From Thalassobius vesicularis (GTDB lineage: Bacteria > Pseudomonadota > Alphaproteobacteria > Rhodobacterales > Rhodobacteraceae): DNA of 64,000 nt. Location: positions 310,001-374,000 of the forward strand of contig NZ_SSMD01000001.1 in NCBI RefSeq assembly GCF_004799325.1, in the 5' to 3' direction. The position numbers and the translations under genes are program-made. Shown in pieces: positions 42,778 through 52,907 of this stretch. The notes beneath the pieces are model-generated. The model did no database searches. It had not been told where the DNA came from and saw only the letters and a program-made list of their open reading frames with translations. Numbering within the stretch: the first letter of the stretch is position 1; the number at the start of each line of letters is the position of its first letter.

Positions 42778-44118
42778 TCAGGCGCCGCGCAGCACCGGTT
42801 CAGCGGCCGCCGCGACGCGCAGCAGACGTTCCTCTTGCATCGGTTTGCCCATCAGGATGATCCCGCAAGACGGCACCCCCGTTGGCATCGACATCGCGCA
42901 GACGCCCATCAGGTTGCCCACACGGGTGTTCTGCAGCGCCAGCAGGTTCTCGGTGACGTAATAGTCGTCATCCGTCAGCAAACGCTCGGTCTTGGGCGGC
43001 AGAATCGGAGAGCTGGGGCACAGCACCGCATCAAACCGCGCCACACGCGCGTTCCAAGTGGCGCGGCACTCCTCCAGTTCCAGCCATGCTTGCACGTAGT
43101 CCGGGCCGCTGACCTTTGCGCCGCCACGGAAGCGTTCCAGAATGCGGGCGAACATCAGGCCGGGGTTGGCCTCGATCACATCGCGCCACTGGCCGTACGC
43201 TTCGGGCGCGAACAGCGGCCCCGCCAGATCCATCGCGCGGGCCACTTCGGGGGCGTCCAGCTCCTCTAGCACCGCGCCCGCGTCGATCAGCCGGTCCAGT
43301 GCGGTCTGATAGGCCTTCAGAGGCTCGAGTCGGATACCCTGCATCACAACGGTGTTCAGCACCGCAAAGCGTTTGCCCTTCAGCGTGGCCCCGGTCAGAT
43401 CGGCGGGCTTGCCGCCTTCCAGCGCCGCCAGCATCAGCGCGGCATCCTCGGTCGTGCGGCACAGCGGGCCGATCGTGTCGAACTTCTGGCACAGTGGCAC
43501 CACGCCGGTCAGCGGGATGCGCCCGGCGGTGGTTTTCAGCCCCACCAGATCGTTCCACGCCGACGGAATTCGCACCGACCCCCCGGTGTCCGAGCCGATC
43601 CCGCAGGCCGCCAGCCCAAACGCCACCGAAGTCGCCGCCCCCGAAGATGACCCCCCCGAGACCGCCTCATGATCATTCACGCAGGGCGAGGTTTCCGTCA
43701 CCGGGTTCAGCCCCAGCCCGGAAAACGCCAGCTCGCTCATATGCGTCTTGCCCAGGCACACCAGCCCCAGCGCCGTCGCATTGCGCAGCACCCACGCGTC
43801 CGAGCTTGGCACCCGGTCCTTCAGCAGCGCGCTGCCCGCCTCGGTCGCCACACCGGCGCTGTCGAACAGGTCTTTCCAGCTGATCGGCACCCCGTCCAGC
43901 GGCGACAGGCGCAACCCGGCCTTGGCGCGCTCGGCGGCGGCCCCAGCCTCGGCCATCGCGCGATCCGCCGTCACGCGCGCATAGATGCGGTCGCGGAACG
44001 GATGCGCGTCGATCGCCTCCAGATAGGTGCGCGTCAGCGCCACCGGGTCAATCGCCCCGCTGCCGATCCCCCGCCCCAACTCGGCCGCACTTTGCCAAAG
44101 CCATTCACTCATGCCCAT
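42778..44118 (-). CDS. Amidase-signature family hydrolase
   Basis: The 446-residue protein carries the amidase-signature triad: K82 in PISWKDLFD, the cis-serine in VSGGSSSGAA (about 157-158), and the nucleophile S181 in GSDTGGSVRIP. The start MGMSEWLW follows TAGGGGAGCA. By family it hydrolyses an amide; candidates range from simple amides to indoleacetamide. No GatB gene is nearby and the C-terminus is not GatA-like, so a tRNA amidotransferase role is unlikely. It is divergent from the UbiH-type gene. Confidence 0.88.
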   Translation of the reverse strand: MGMSEWLWQSAAELGRGIGSGAIDPVALTRTYLEAIDAHPFRDRIYARVTADRAMAEAGAAAERAKAGLRLSPLDGVPISWKDLFDSAGVATEAGSALLKDRVPSSDAWVLRNATALGLVCLGKTHMSELAFSGLGLNPVTETSPCVNDHEAVSGGSSSGAATSVAFGLAACGIGSDTGGSVRIPSAWNDLVGLKTTAGRIPLTGVVPLCQKFDTIGPLCRTTEDAALMLAALEGGKPADLTGATLKGKRFAVLNTVVMQGIRLEPLKAYQTALDRLIDAGAVLEELDAPEVARAMDLAGPLFAPEAYGQWRDVIEANPGLMFARILERFRGGAKVSGPDYVQAWLELEECRATWNARVARFDAVLCPSSPILPPKTERLLTDDDYYVTENLLALQNTRVGNLMGVCAMSMPTGVPSCGIILMGKPMQEERLLRVAAAAEPVLRGA

Positions 44119-44197
44119 TGCTCCCCTAAGCATTTTCCCAGACGGTAGCGGCAGCACGGCGCATGGACAATCCCGCATTCCTCACCATATTTGCGAC

Positions 44198-45415
44198 ATG
44201 AGCACCACGTCCGATATCCTGATCGTTGGCGGCGGCCAGAACGGCCCCGCTTTGGCCTTGGCCCTGGCGCAGGCTGGCCTGCGTTCCACCGTGATCGACG
44301 CCCTGCCGCCCGGCCGCCAGACCGACGACAATTTCGACGGGCGCGGCTATGCGCTGGCGCTGGCCTCCAAACGCCTGCTGGCCGCGATTGGCGTCTGGCC
44401 TCGCGTCGCCCGCCAATCCCAGCCCATGCTGGAGATCAAGGTCACCGATGGCCGCGCCGGCGAGGGGCCGCTCTCGCCCTTCTTCCTGCATTTCGACCAC
44501 GCCGAGATCGAAGAAGGCCTGATGGGCTTCATGCTCGAAGACCGCTTCCTGCGCCGCGCCCTGTCCGAGGCGATGGCCGAAAACCCCCTGATCACCGTGC
44601 TAGAGGGCGAAACCGTCACCGCCCAAACCGTGGATCAGACTGGCGTCACCCTAACGCTCGCCTCTGGCACCACCCTGCGCGGCCGCCTGCTGGTCGGCGC
44701 CGACGGCCGCCGCTCCGGCACCGCCGAGCGCGCTGGCATCAAGCGCACCGGCTGGGATTACGGCCAAACCGCACTGGTCTGCGCCATCGAGCACGACCTG
44801 CCCCACCACGGCATTGCCCACCAGTTCTTCATGCCGCCGGGCCCGCTGGCCATCCTGCCGCTGCCGGGCAACATGTCCTCGATCGTGTGGTCCGAAACCC
44901 ACGAAAACGCCGCCCATATCCACGCCCTGTCCGACGAGGATTACATCCAGGTCCTGCGCCCCCGCTTCGGCGACTTCCTGGGCAACATCCGGCTGGTCGG
45001 CAAACGCTTCACCTACCCGCTGAACCTGACGCTGGCCAACAGCTTCACCGCCGAACGCCTCGCGCTGGTCGGCGATGCGGCCCACGGGATGCACCCTATC
45101 GCAGGCCAGGGCCTGAACGCCGGCTTGCGCGACGTAGCCGCGCTGGCCCACGTCATCACCCACGCCCAACGGCGCGGCGAGGATTACGCCTCCGAATTGG
45201 TGCTGGACCGCTACCGCGAATGGCGCCGCTTCGACACGGCCACACTCGCCGTGACCACGGACCTAACAAACAAACTCTTCTCGAACGACAACCCGTTCCT
45301 GCGTCTTGCCCGCAACATCGGCATGGGTGCGGTCAACGCCCTCCCCAGCCTGCGCCGCACCTTCATCCGCGAAGCCGCCGGACTGAACGGCGACCTCCCC
45401 GACCTGATGCGCTGA
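44198..45415 (+). CDS. UbiH/UbiF-type FAD-dependent monooxygenase
   Basis: The 405-residue protein has the FAD-binding GGGQNGPALALALAQAG near the N-terminus, the DG motif LLVGADGRRS, and the FAD ribityl motif ALVGDAAHGMHPIAGQG-LN. These define the ubiquinone-biosynthesis hydroxylase family (UbiH/UbiF/Coq6). It likely hydroxylates a ring position of the ubiquinone precursor; which one is not decidable. It is monocistronic and is followed by a structured intergenic repeat. Confidence 0.88.
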   Translation: MSTTSDILIVGGGQNGPALALALAQAGLRSTVIDALPPGRQTDDNFDGRGYALALASKRLLAAIGVWPRVARQSQPMLEIKVTDGRAGEGPLSPFFLHFDHAEIEEGLMGFMLEDRFLRRALSEAMAENPLITVLEGETVTAQTVDQTGVTLTLASGTTLRGRLLVGADGRRSGTAERAGIKRTGWDYGQTALVCAIEHDLPHHGIAHQFFMPPGPLAILPLPGNMSSIVWSETHENAAHIHALSDEDYIQVLRPRFGDFLGNIRLVGKRFTYPLNLTLANSFTAERLALVGDAAHGMHPIAGQGLNAGLRDVAALAHVITHAQRRGEDYASELVLDRYREWRRFDTATLAVTTDLTNKLFSNDNPFLRLARNIGMGAVNALPSLRRTFIREAAGLNGDLPDLMR

Positions 45416-45432
45416 CTTCACCCTCGGGATTT

Positions 45433-45533
45433 GAGTATTTTCGTCAGAAAGAAGCCAGCTTGCGGCGTCCTTTCCCGCCCGCGCGCGGTAAGGAGAAGGA
45501 CGGCACCTTGGCTTCTTTCTGAACCAAATACTC
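45433..45533. repeat. Large structured intergenic repeat
   Basis: Three nested inverted segments lie in the gap between a hydroxylase and the petC end: GAGTATTT / AAATACTC (outer), CAGAAAGAAGCCA / TGGCTTCTTTCTG (13 bp, perfect) and CGTCCTT / AAGGACG (inner). Flanks read CTCGGGATTT and CTCCCGCCGG. Very similar GGGAGTATTT...GAAAGAAG units are familiar to me from intergenic regions of Rhodobacteraceae, so it is probably a REP-like dispersed element that forms a long hairpin. Confidence 0.65.
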
Positions 45534-45576
45534 CCGCCGGAGGCATCCGCGGTTCACACTTGCGCGGCCAATGAAA

Positions 45577-45603
45577 AAAGCCCCGCCGATCTGGCAGGGC
45601 TTT
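45577..45603 (-). terminator. Terminator of the petABC operon
   Basis: The stem AAAGCCCCGCC / GGCAGGGCTTT (one mismatch) has a T-run on the minus strand, 24 nt beyond the cytochrome c1 stop. Confidence 0.8.
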
Positions 45604-45626
45604 CTCTTTTTTAGATCCAGTCAGGC

Positions 45627-46418
45627 TCAGGCCTTCTTGGCGGCTTTCTTGACCGGCGCCCAGATGCGCTTGTTGGTCAGGTACAGCAGGACCGACAGGA
45701 TGGTCAGCATCAGCACGGCGACGAAACCGGCGTGCTGGCGTGCCATCATTTTCGGCTCTGCGGCCCACATCAGGAAGGCTGCGAGATCTTCGGCCTCGTG
45801 GTGCAGCTCGTTCGAATGACCATCGGCGAATTCCACGTCCTCGCCCGACAGCGGCGGGGGCATGGCGATCCAGCCACCCGGGAAGGCGGTGTTGGCGTAG
45901 AAGGTGGTGCCCGCTTCCTCTTTCTCCTCGCCGGTGTAGCCGGTCAGGATCGAGACGATGTATTCGGGGCCACCGATGCCGTTGAACAGCTGGCTCATGC
46001 CCGAACCATAGGGTCCGTGGAAGCCAGCGCGGGCTTTGGCCATCAGCGACAGGTCAGGTGCCTTGGGGTCGCCACCGGCCGGGAACTTGTCCGCGGGGGT
46101 CCGGGGGCGGGTGTCGTCCAGCTCGGCATCGTAGATGTCGAACTGGGCGGCGTAGGCGCGAACCTGGTCTTCGGGCAGCTGCGGGCCGCCTTCGTCCGAC
46201 AGGGTGCGGATCGGCACGAACTTCATGCCGTGGCACGCCGCGCAGACCTCGGTGTAGACCTGCAGGCCGCGTTGCAGCTGCATCTGGTCGAACTTACCGA
46301 AGGGCCCCTCGAACGAGAAGTCCACGTCGTGAATGTGGCCCGAAGCGCCCGCGGCCAGAGTGCTGCCGGCCGAAAGGGTCAGGGCGGCAACTGCGGTAAT
46401 CGCAAGTTTCTTAAGCAT
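45627..46418 (-). CDS. petC: Cytochrome c1 of the bc1 complex
   Basis: The 263-residue protein has a signal peptide ([18 protein letters not shown]), the haem c site CAACHGMKF (C59, C62, H63), a distal methionine region in GYTGEE to [15 protein letters not shown], and a C-terminal membrane anchor (about 235-255) followed by a Lys-rich tail. It accepts electrons from the Rieske protein and passes them to cytochrome c2. It is the last gene of petA-petB-petC. Confidence 0.96.
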   Translation of the reverse strand: MLKKLAITAVAALTLSAGSTLAAGASGHIHDVDFSFEGPFGKFDQMQLQRGLQVYTEVCAACHGMKFVPIRTLSDEGGPQLPEDQVRAYAAQFDIYDAELDDTRPRTPADKFPAGGDPKAPDLSLMAKARAGFHGPYGSGMSQLFNGIGGPEYIVSILTGYTGEEKEEAGTTFYANTAFPGGWIAMPPPLSGEDVEFADGHSNELHHEAEDLAAFLMWAAEPKMMARQHAGFVAVLMLTILSVLLYLTNKRIWAPVKKAAKKA

Positions 46419-46433
46419 AATCCCGTTCCTTAC

Positions 46434-47747
46434 TTATTCGGCAGGCTTGCCATAGTGGTCGTTGAAGTCTTCCTCGATCGTGGCCGGCGCGGCGGTCGGC
46501 TTTTCGATCACACCCAGCAGCGGCAGGATGACCAGGAAGTACGCGAACCAGTAGGTGGCACCGATCAGCGAGATGGTCGAGTACGGCGGCTCGGCGGGCA
46601 TTGCGCCGGCCCACATCAGGACCATGAAGTCGACGGCCAGCAGCCAGAACCACCACTTGAACATCGGACGGTAACGGCCTGAACGCACGCGCGAGGTATC
46701 CAGCCAGGGCGCCAGAGCCATCACGGCGATTGCGCCGAACATGGCCAGCACGCCGAAGAACTTGGCGTCGACGATGCCGCCGGTGATCCAGCTGGCGAAC
46801 ATCACAACCCAGACGTCACCGGTAAAGGCGCGCAGGATTGCGTAGAACGGCAGGAAGTACCATTCCGGAACGATGTGTGCGGGGGTCGCCAGCGGGTTTG
46901 CCTCGATGTAGTTGTCGGGGTGACCCAGGTAGTTCGGCATGAAGCCGACCACGGCGAAGAACACCAGCAGCACGACGGCCAGCGCGAACACGTCCTTGAT
47001 GACGAAGTACGGCCAGAACGGAACGGTGTCTTTCTTGGCTTCTTCTTTCGAGCCGCGACGCACGTCGACACCTGCCGGGTTGTTGTTGCCGGTGGTGTGG
47101 AAGGCCCAGATGTGGACGGCGACCAGCGCAGCAATCACGAAGGGCAGCAGGTAGTGCAGCGAGAAGAAGCGGTTCAGCGTGGCGTTGTCCACGGCCGGTC
47201 CGCCCAGCAGCCAGGTCTGGATCGGCTCACCGATGAACGGAATTGCGCCGAACAGGCCGGTGATCACGGTCGCGCCCCAGAAGGACATCTGACCCCAGGG
47301 CAGAACGTAGCCCATGAAGGCGGTGCCCATCATGCACAGGTAGATCAGCATACCGATGATCCAGGTGATCTCGCGCGGGGCTTTGTACGACCCGTAGTAC
47401 AGACCACGGAAGATGTGCAGGTAGACGGCAACGAAGAACAGCGAAGCGCCGTTTGCGTGCAGGTAACGCAGCATGTGGCCGCCGTTCACGTCGCGCATGA
47501 TGTGCTCGACCGAGGCGAATGCCAGCGAAACGTGCGGGGTGTAGTGCATCACCAGAACGATGCCGGTGACGATTTGCAGCGCCAGGCAGAAGGTCAGGAT
47601 GATGCCCCAGATCCACATCCAGTTCAGGTTCTTCGGAGTGGGGATCATGATGGTGTCATAGAGAAGGCCCACGATGGGCAGGCGCGAATGCAGCCACTTC
47701 TCAGCGCCCGTTTTGGGCTCGTAATGATCGTGCGGAATGCCGGACAT
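46434..47747 (-). CDS. petB: Cytochrome b of the bc1 complex
   Basis: The 437-residue membrane protein has eight main helices, the haem histidines in [15 protein letters not shown] and in [22 protein letters not shown], and the Qo-site motif PEWY ([14 protein letters not shown]). It carries the quinol oxidation and reduction sites of complex III. The gene sits 12 nt after petA and 15 nt before petC. Confidence 0.97.
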   Translation of the reverse strand: MSGIPHDHYEPKTGAEKWLHSRLPIVGLLYDTIMIPTPKNLNWMWIWGIILTFCLALQIVTGIVLVMHYTPHVSLAFASVEHIMRDVNGGHMLRYLHANGASLFFVAVYLHIFRGLYYGSYKAPREITWIIGMLIYLCMMGTAFMGYVLPWGQMSFWGATVITGLFGAIPFIGEPIQTWLLGGPAVDNATLNRFFSLHYLLPFVIAALVAVHIWAFHTTGNNNPAGVDVRRGSKEEAKKDTVPFWPYFVIKDVFALAVVLLVFFAVVGFMPNYLGHPDNYIEANPLATPAHIVPEWYFLPFYAILRAFTGDVWVVMFASWITGGIVDAKFFGVLAMFGAIAVMALAPWLDTSRVRSGRYRPMFKWWFWLLAVDFMVLMWAGAMPAEPPYSTISLIGATYWFAYFLVILPLLGVIEKPTAAPATIEEDFNDHYGKPAE

Positions 47748-47759
47748 GAATGCGTTTCC

Positions 47760-48320
47760 TTATCCCAGTTTGATCGTGGTTTCGTCTTCGAACGCAGCGA
47801 CAGGGACGTCGAGGTTCCGCGGTGCCGGGCCTTTGCGGATACGGCCAGCCGTATCGTAGTGCGAACCGTGGCAGGGGCAGAACCAGCCGCCAAAGTCGCC
47901 TGCAGCGTTGCCGATCGGCACGCAACCCAGGTGAGTACACACGCCGATCATCACCAGCCATTCGCCAGCTTCGTCCAGGGTGCGGTTTTCGTCCGATGCA
48001 TCAGCGCCGGGCTTGTTCTTGTTTTCGGCGTTGCCGTCGATCAGTTCAGAAACCTGAACTGCGCGGCCAGCGGCGATCTCATCCTCGGTCCGCCGACGAA
48101 TGAAGACCGGCTTACCCAGCCATTTCACGGTCAGCTGCGTGCCGACCTCGACGCCGGAAACGTCAACGCGGATCGAGGACAGAGCCTGCACATCTGCGGA
48201 GGGGTTCATCTGATTGACAAGCGGCCAGACGGCGGCACCGGTCGCCACGGCACCTGCACCGGCGGTGGCGTAGTACAGGAAATCCCTGCGGGTGCCTTCG
48301 TGATCTTCTGCGTGGGACAC
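47760..48320 (-). CDS. petA: Rieske iron-sulfur subunit of the bc1 complex
   Basis: The protein is 186 residues from GTG ([17 protein letters not shown]), chosen because GGAGAAAA precedes it. It has a Tat-type RRDFLYY signal anchor and one membrane helix (about 16-35). The [2Fe-2S] ligands are C128/H130 in CTHLGC and C148/H151 in CPCHGSH, with the C133-C150 disulfide pair. It moves electrons from ubiquinol to cytochrome c1. It is the first gene of petABC. Confidence 0.96.
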   Translation of the reverse strand: MSHAEDHEGTRRDFLYYATAGAGAVATGAAVWPLVNQMNPSADVQALSSIRVDVSGVEVGTQLTVKWLGKPVFIRRRTEDEIAAGRAVQVSELIDGNAENKNKPGADASDENRTLDEAGEWLVMIGVCTHLGCVPIGNAAGDFGGWFCPCHGSHYDTAGRIRKGPAPRNLDVPVAAFEDETTIKLG

Positions 48321-48436
48321 GAGGTTTTCTCCATTCTTCGGCCGAAACCGGCCTATACGATGTGGGGCCACGGGTTGCGCAGCCTTTCCGTGGCGCTATT
48401 TAGCCGGGGTTTTCCGTTCAGTCCAGCAGACAATGC

Positions 48437-48487
48437 CCCTCAAGGGTTGCTGAATCGCAACAGGTGCGTAAGTGTCGCGCTTGAGGG
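48437..48487. other. Nested inverted repeat between petA and an outer-membrane protein gene
   Basis: Outer arms CCCTCAAG / CTTGAGGG enclose an inner stem GTTGC-TGAATC-GCAAC. It lies in the divergent promoter region, about 60 bp before the outer-membrane protein start. It could be an operator or a leader structure. Confidence 0.4.
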
Positions 48488-48549
48488 TTCCCGCAGACGG
48501 ACGTATTCTGCTTTTTGAACCTGTTACATTAACCAAATGGAATACTTCC

Positions 48550-49209
48550 ATGACTCGCTCCCTGATTGCGGCCGCTGTTCTGGCCATCTCCAGCGCCGCT
48601 GCCGCGCAAGCCGAAACCGAAATCAGCTTTTACGGCGGCTGGCAGACCTCGCCGCATTCGATTCTGACGGGCACCCTGCCTGCCGGCGTCACCTTCCCCG
48701 GGCCCGTGCGCAAGCGCATCGGCTGGGACGGCAAGTCGTTCACCATGCCCCCCTACTACGGTGGCCGCGTGACCTTCTGGAATGCGGGCAACACCGGCTG
48801 GGGCTTCGAGCTGAGCCACGATAAAGCCTATGCAGGCGCCGATATGGCCCCCGAATTCACCCGTCTGGAGTTCACGGACGGTCACAACATCATTACCGTG
48901 AACTACTCCAAGCGTTGGCCGAACAAGTGGAAGACCTTCACGCCCTACCTGTCGGCAGGTCTTGGCGTTGCGCTGCCGCACGTCGATGTCACCCCCACCG
49001 GTGGCACCCGTACCTACGGCTACCAGATGACCGGCCCGGCCATGCGCCTGACCGCCGGTGCCAGCTACGCGCTGAACGACCACTGGAAACTGTTCACCGA
49101 GTATCAGTTCACCGCCTCGGACAACGATGTCAGCCTGGATGGCGGCGGCGATCTGCACACCCGCCTGATCACCAACGCCATCAACTTCGGCGTCAGCTAC
49201 GGCTTCTGA
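48550..49209 (+). CDS. Small outer-membrane beta-barrel protein
   Basis: The 219-residue protein has a clear signal peptide (to AAAAQAET) and an alternating beta-barrel pattern ending in FGVSYGF, the C-terminal Phe signature for BAM insertion. The size suits an eight-stranded barrel (OmpA/OmpW-like). Similar proteins in Rhodobacteraceae are sometimes labelled lipid A oxidase after rhizobial LpxQ; I see nothing that proves this. It has its own strong terminator. Confidence 0.75.
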   Translation: MTRSLIAAAVLAISSAAAAQAETEISFYGGWQTSPHSILTGTLPAGVTFPGPVRKRIGWDGKSFTMPPYYGGRVTFWNAGNTGWGFELSHDKAYAGADMAPEFTRLEFTDGHNIITVNYSKRWPNKWKTFTPYLSAGLGVALPHVDVTPTGGTRTYGYQMTGPAMRLTAGASYALNDHWKLFTEYQFTASDNDVSLDGGGDLHTRLITNAINFGVSYGF

Positions 49210-49227
49210 TTCGCCTGCCGGATCGCA

Positions 49228-49255
49228 AAAGGGCCCGCCAACCGGCGGGCCCTTT
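49228..49255 (+). terminator. Terminator after the outer-membrane protein gene
   Basis: The perfect stem AAAGGGCCCGCC / GGCGGGCCCTTT ends in CGTTT. It separates two convergent genes. Confidence 0.85.
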
Positions 49256-49275
49256 CGTTTGAGTACCAGCGCCTA

Positions 49276-49878
49276 TTATTGCGGCATCGTCGCCTTCATG
49301 CTGTCGCGTTCCGAGAACACGGCATACCAATCGTCCAGCGCACCGCGCCCATCGCGCCAGTTGCGCGCGCCGTGACGGAAGTCCAGATAGCCCAGCGCAC
49401 AGGCCACGGCGATCTGCCCCATGTTCAGCGGGCCGTTCAGCATGCCCATCCAGCGTTCGTTCAGCGCGTCCAGCGCGCCGGTGACCTTGGACCACTGCCC
49501 CTCGACCCAATCGTCGAAAATCAGGTGGTTCGGACGCAGGCGCCCCTCGTAGACCATCAGCACGGCGGCATCCATGATCCCGTCGGCGGTGGCCTCCAGC
49601 GTCAGCACCTCCCACAGCTCGTCTTCCGGGTACAGGCCGGCGTCCATCTTGTCGTCCAGATAGCGGCAGATCACCCGGCTGTCGTAGATCGCCGGCCCAT
49701 CAGGGCGGATCAGCGCGGGGATCTTGCCCACCGGATTCGCCGCGCGCACCTCGGCCGCCGTGGCCAGGGGCGACGTTGCAACGCTGATAAGATCGACCTG
49801 GTCGGCGATTCCCGCTTCGTGCGTCAGCACGCGGACCTTGCGCACAAAGGGCGAGGCCGAGGCATAGATCAGTTTCAT
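49276..49878 (-). CDS. Glutathione S-transferase family protein
   Basis: The 200-residue protein starts at MKLIYASASPFVRKVRVL after TTGGAGGGA. It has the thioredoxin-like N-domain with the cis-proline in VGKIPALI and the E/DS motif IYDSRVICRYLDDK, then the helical C-domain. The catalytic residue is probably Ser (SASPF), as in zeta/theta-like bacterial GSTs. The substrate is unknown. It is monocistronic. Confidence 0.88.
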   Translation of the reverse strand: MKLIYASASPFVRKVRVLTHEAGIADQVDLISVATSPLATAAEVRAANPVGKIPALIRPDGPAIYDSRVICRYLDDKMDAGLYPEDELWEVLTLEATADGIMDAAVLMVYEGRLRPNHLIFDDWVEGQWSKVTGALDALNERWMGMLNGPLNMGQIAVACALGYLDFRHGARNWRDGRGALDDWYAVFSERDSMKATMPQ

Positions 49879-49935
49879 GGATGTTCCCTCCAAAGCTCCG
49901 ATCAGCAGAGTAGGATCACCGCTTGCGCCTGTCCA

Positions 49936-50559
49936 TCACTCCGACGCAGGCGGATCGCGCATCAACGCCGCCAGCGCCGCGACCTCTGATCCCAGCCCAT
50001 GCGACTCGACCCCGTCAGCGGCCGCCAGACGCACCGCATCGGCCTTGTTCTGGTTCAGCTTCCACGTCCCCTGAACATCGGTGATCTGCATCGCGCACGG
50101 CACGATTTGCCGCATCAGGCGCTGCAACGGCTCTTCGGCGACCTTGGACATCTTCCAGATCGGTTTCGGCAGCAGCGCCGCTTCGAACCGGTCGGACAGC
50201 CGGTCCAGCACGCCGTGCAGTTCTTCCTGAGGCAACAGCTGCACCGGGCCGGACAGATGCACAGCCACGTAGTTCCACGTTGGCACCTGATCCTCGACCC
50301 CATACCAGTCCGGAGAGACGTACGATTCGGGGCCTAAAACTGACAATTTCCCGGGTAAAGGATTTCCAGCCAACCGAGCGATGGGGTTACTTCTGACCAG
50401 ATGAAACACCGCCCGGTCGCCCTCGATCAGGAACGGGATATGCGACAGCAGGGGCATCCCGCCCTCGCCCGCAACGGCCAAGGTGCCAAAGCCACGCTCG
50501 GCTGCGTAGACCAGATTCCTGTCCTGGTGTACGTATCGATAGGCGGGGTTCGGGTGCAT
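49936..50559 (-). CDS. PaiB-like FMN-binding protein
   Basis: The 207-residue protein matches the PaiB family of putative FMN-binding split-barrel proteins: MHPNPAYR at the start, LLSHIPFLI, HLVRSNPIARL, VSPDWYG and PTWNYVAVHLSGP. B. subtilis PaiB was described as a negative regulator of sporulation and protease genes, but the fold suggests a flavin or haem-binding enzyme. There is no DNA-binding motif. It lies 26 nt downstream of mtaB on the same strand. Confidence 0.82.
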   Translation of the reverse strand: MHPNPAYRYVHQDRNLVYAAERGFGTLAVAGEGGMPLLSHIPFLIEGDRAVFHLVRSNPIARLAGNPLPGKLSVLGPESYVSPDWYGVEDQVPTWNYVAVHLSGPVQLLPQEELHGVLDRLSDRFEAALLPKPIWKMSKVAEEPLQRLMRQIVPCAMQITDVQGTWKLNQNKADAVRLAAADGVESHGLGSEVAALAALMRDPPASE

Positions 50560-50585
50560 GTCGGTATCCTGCTGTTTGGGGCAGG

Positions 50586-51842
50586 TTAGGCCAGCAAATG
50601 GTCCCCGTCACGTCCGGAAATCACCACCTCGATGATCTCACCCTCGGGCTGATCGCTGGTGAAATGCACCTCGGTGAACTGCTCGGTCCGACCCATGCGC
50701 GGCCCCTCGATCAAGACCTTGTGGGTCTTGCCGATCTGCGCCCCCAGATGCAGATCAACCCGGCGATCCCCGGCGGCGCGCAGCAGGGCGGCGCGCTCCT
50801 TGATCTTGCGCCCGTTCACCTGCGGCATCCGCGCGGCAGGCGTGCCGGGGCGGGGGCTGTAGGGGAAGACGTGCAGCCAGGTCAGGTTGCACTCGTCCAC
50901 CAGCTTCAGCGAGTTTTCGAAATGCGCGTCCGTCTCGGTCGGGAAACCCGCGATGATATCCGCGCCAAAGGTCATGTCGGGGCGCAGTTTCAGCGCCTCT
51001 TCGCAGAATCGAATCGCGTCGTCGCGCAGGTGGCGGCGCTTCATCCGCTTCAGGATCAGGTCGTCGCCATGCTGCAAGGACAGGTGCAGGTGCGGCATCA
51101 GGCGCGACTCGGTGGCAATCGCCTGCATCAGGTTTTCGTCTACCTCTATGGAATCAATAGAGGAAATCCGTAGGCGAGGCAGATCCGGCACCAGTTTCAG
51201 GATGCGCATCACCAGGTCGCCCAGCTTCGGCTCACCCGGCAGGTCGGCACCCCAGCTGGTCAGATCGACGCCGGTCAGCACGACCTCGTTGAAATTTTTT
51301 TCGACCAGCCGTTTGATTTGCTCCACCACCACCCCGGCAGGCACCGAGCGCGAGTTGCCCCGGCCATAAGGAATGATGCAGAACGTGCAGCGGTGATCGC
51401 ATCCGTTCTGGACCTGCACATAGGCACGGTGGCGGCCGAATCCGTCGATCAGATGGCCAGCGGTCTCGGTGACCGACATGATGTCATCCACCTGAATACG
51501 CTCGGTTTTTCCGATGAAGTCGGGGCCCATCGCGGCCCAGGTTTCGGGCTGCATCTTTTCAGTATTGCCCAGCACGACGTCGACCTCGTCCATACTGGCA
51601 AAGGTCTCAGGCTCGGTCTGGGCGGCGCATCCGGTGACGATGATCTTGGCGTCCGGATGGTCGCGCCGCAGCTTGCGGATTTCCTGCCGGGCCTTGCGCA
51701 CGGCCTCGGATGTGACGGCGCAGGTGTTCACAATCACGGCACCGTTAACCCCTGCGGCCTCGGCCAATTCCTTCATGGCCTCGGTCTCATAGGCGTTCAA
51801 ACGGCAGCCAAGAGTGGAAAAAACGGGTGGTTTCAAGGACAT
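50586..51842 (-). CDS. mtaB: tRNA t6A37 methylthiotransferase MtaB
   Basis: The 418-residue protein has the three MTTase parts: an N-terminal UPF0004 domain with cysteines C12, C42 region and TGCAAQ for the auxiliary cluster, the radical-SAM motif CDHRCTFC followed by IIPYGRG, and a C-terminal TRAM-like tail. MtaB adds a methylthio group to t6A37 in tRNA. The start ([16 protein letters not shown]) overlaps the end of dapF by 10 bp. Confidence 0.92.
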   Translation of the reverse strand: MSLKPPVFSTLGCRLNAYETEAMKELAEAAGVNGAVIVNTCAVTSEAVRKARQEIRKLRRDHPDAKIIVTGCAAQTEPETFASMDEVDVVLGNTEKMQPETWAAMGPDFIGKTERIQVDDIMSVTETAGHLIDGFGRHRAYVQVQNGCDHRCTFCIIPYGRGNSRSVPAGVVVEQIKRLVEKNFNEVVLTGVDLTSWGADLPGEPKLGDLVMRILKLVPDLPRLRISSIDSIEVDENLMQAIATESRLMPHLHLSLQHGDDLILKRMKRRHLRDDAIRFCEEALKLRPDMTFGADIIAGFPTETDAHFENSLKLVDECNLTWLHVFPYSPRPGTPAARMPQVNGRKIKERAALLRAAGDRRVDLHLGAQIGKTHKVLIEGPRMGRTEQFTEVHFTSDQPEGEIIEVVISGRDGDHLLA

Positions 51843-52669
51843 ACGCGTGCCAAAAATTCCGGGGTCAGGGTGGCGGTAAAAACGTGCTCGGTCCCGCCGG
51901 TCATCCAGACCCCGTCCTCGCGCCACTCCACCCACAAAGTTCCGCCGTCCAAATCGATCCGCACCTTGCGCCCGGTCAGCCCCCGACGCGCAGCAGCAAC
52001 GGCGGTCGCGCAGGACGACGACCCCGAGGCCAGCGTCACCCCCACGCCCCGCTCCCACACCCGCATCCGCAGGTGATCCGGGCCGATCAGGCTGGCGAAT
52101 TGCACATTGGTGCGCTGCGGGTACAGCGGGTGATGCTCGATCTCGGCGCCGCGTTTTTCCAGGTCCACCGCCTCGGCATCCTCCACGAAAAAGGTGCAAT
52201 GCGGGTTGCCCATGCCGGTGGCCGTGGGCGCACCCTCGATCGGCAGTTCAAGCGTATCCATTTGATGCGACAGCGGAATTTCGTGCCATTCCAGCTGCGG
52301 CTGCCCCATATTGACCGAGGTCAGCCCGTTCCCCGCCTCAACTGCATACAGGTCGCCGCGATCCGTGGTTAGGTGCAGACGGTCTTTGCCCGTCTCCTCC
52401 ATCAGGTAGCGCGCGATGCAGCGTGTGGCGTTCCCGCAGGCCGCCGAAGTCGATCCATCCGCGTTGTAGAACACAAGATGCGCATCACCCGCGCCCTGCT
52501 CGATCACGGCCAGCTGGTCATAACCCACGCCCTTGTGCCGGTCGGCAATTGCCACGACCAACGCGGGCGGCAACGGCACCGGATGCGCGCGCGCGTCGAC
52601 AACGACGAAATCGTTACCGAGGCCGTGCATCTTCATAAATGGCAGAGGGGAGTGCGCAGTGTTTTCCAT
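51833..52669 (-). CDS. dapF: Diaminopimelate epimerase
   Basis: The 278-residue protein has both catalytic cysteine regions: [18 protein letters not shown], and [16 protein letters not shown] in the second half. The second region reads SGSSSC in place of the common CGSGAC, but the active cysteine is kept. It interconverts LL- and meso-diaminopimelate for lysine and peptidoglycan. [10 protein letters not shown] is the chosen start; the shorter [10 protein letters not shown] is possible. It overlaps mtaB downstream. Confidence 0.93.
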   Translation of the reverse strand: MENTAHSPLPFMKMHGLGNDFVVVDARAHPVPLPPALVVAIADRHKGVGYDQLAVIEQGAGDAHLVFYNADGSTSAACGNATRCIARYLMEETGKDRLHLTTDRGDLYAVEAGNGLTSVNMGQPQLEWHEIPLSHQMDTLELPIEGAPTATGMGNPHCTFFVEDAEAVDLEKRGAEIEHHPLYPQRTNVQFASLIGPDHLRMRVWERGVGVTLASGSSSCATAVAAARRGLTGRKVRIDLDGGTLWVEWREDGVWMTGGTEHVFTATLTPEFLARVCP

Positions 52670-52831
52670 CGCGCGGATATACGCCCGATCCTTGCGCTTT
52701 TCCAGCCTTTGCCTCGCCGAAATCGGCGGCCGCCCAGAGCCGCGAAACCAAGTCTTTTGAAAAACTTTCAAAAACCCCGCTTTTCGGGGTTGACCCTGTC
52801 ACCGTCTATTTCTAGAAGCTGCCTCCACAGT

Positions 52832-52907
52832 GGGCCGTTAGCTCAGTTGGTAGAGCAACTGACTTTTAATCAGTGGGTCGCAGGTTCGAATCCTGCACGG
52901 CTCACCA
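52832..52907 (+). tRNA. tRNA-Lys(TTT)
   Basis: A 76-nt cloverleaf has acceptor GGGCCGT / ACGGCTC, D arm GCTC...GAGC, anticodon stem ACTGA / TCAGT with anticodon TTT at 52865-52867, T arm with GGTTCGAATCC, discriminator A and an encoded CCA. Confidence 0.97.

Noticed and set aside
42778-44118. GatA subunit of a tRNA amidotransferase
   Set aside because: It is an amidase-signature protein but there is no GatB/GatC gene nearby and GatA-typical C-terminal features are absent.
51833-52669. DapF with a lost catalytic cysteine
   Set aside because: The SGSSSC variant looks odd beside the usual CGSGAC, but the active cysteine itself is retained and the first catalytic cysteine is also present.
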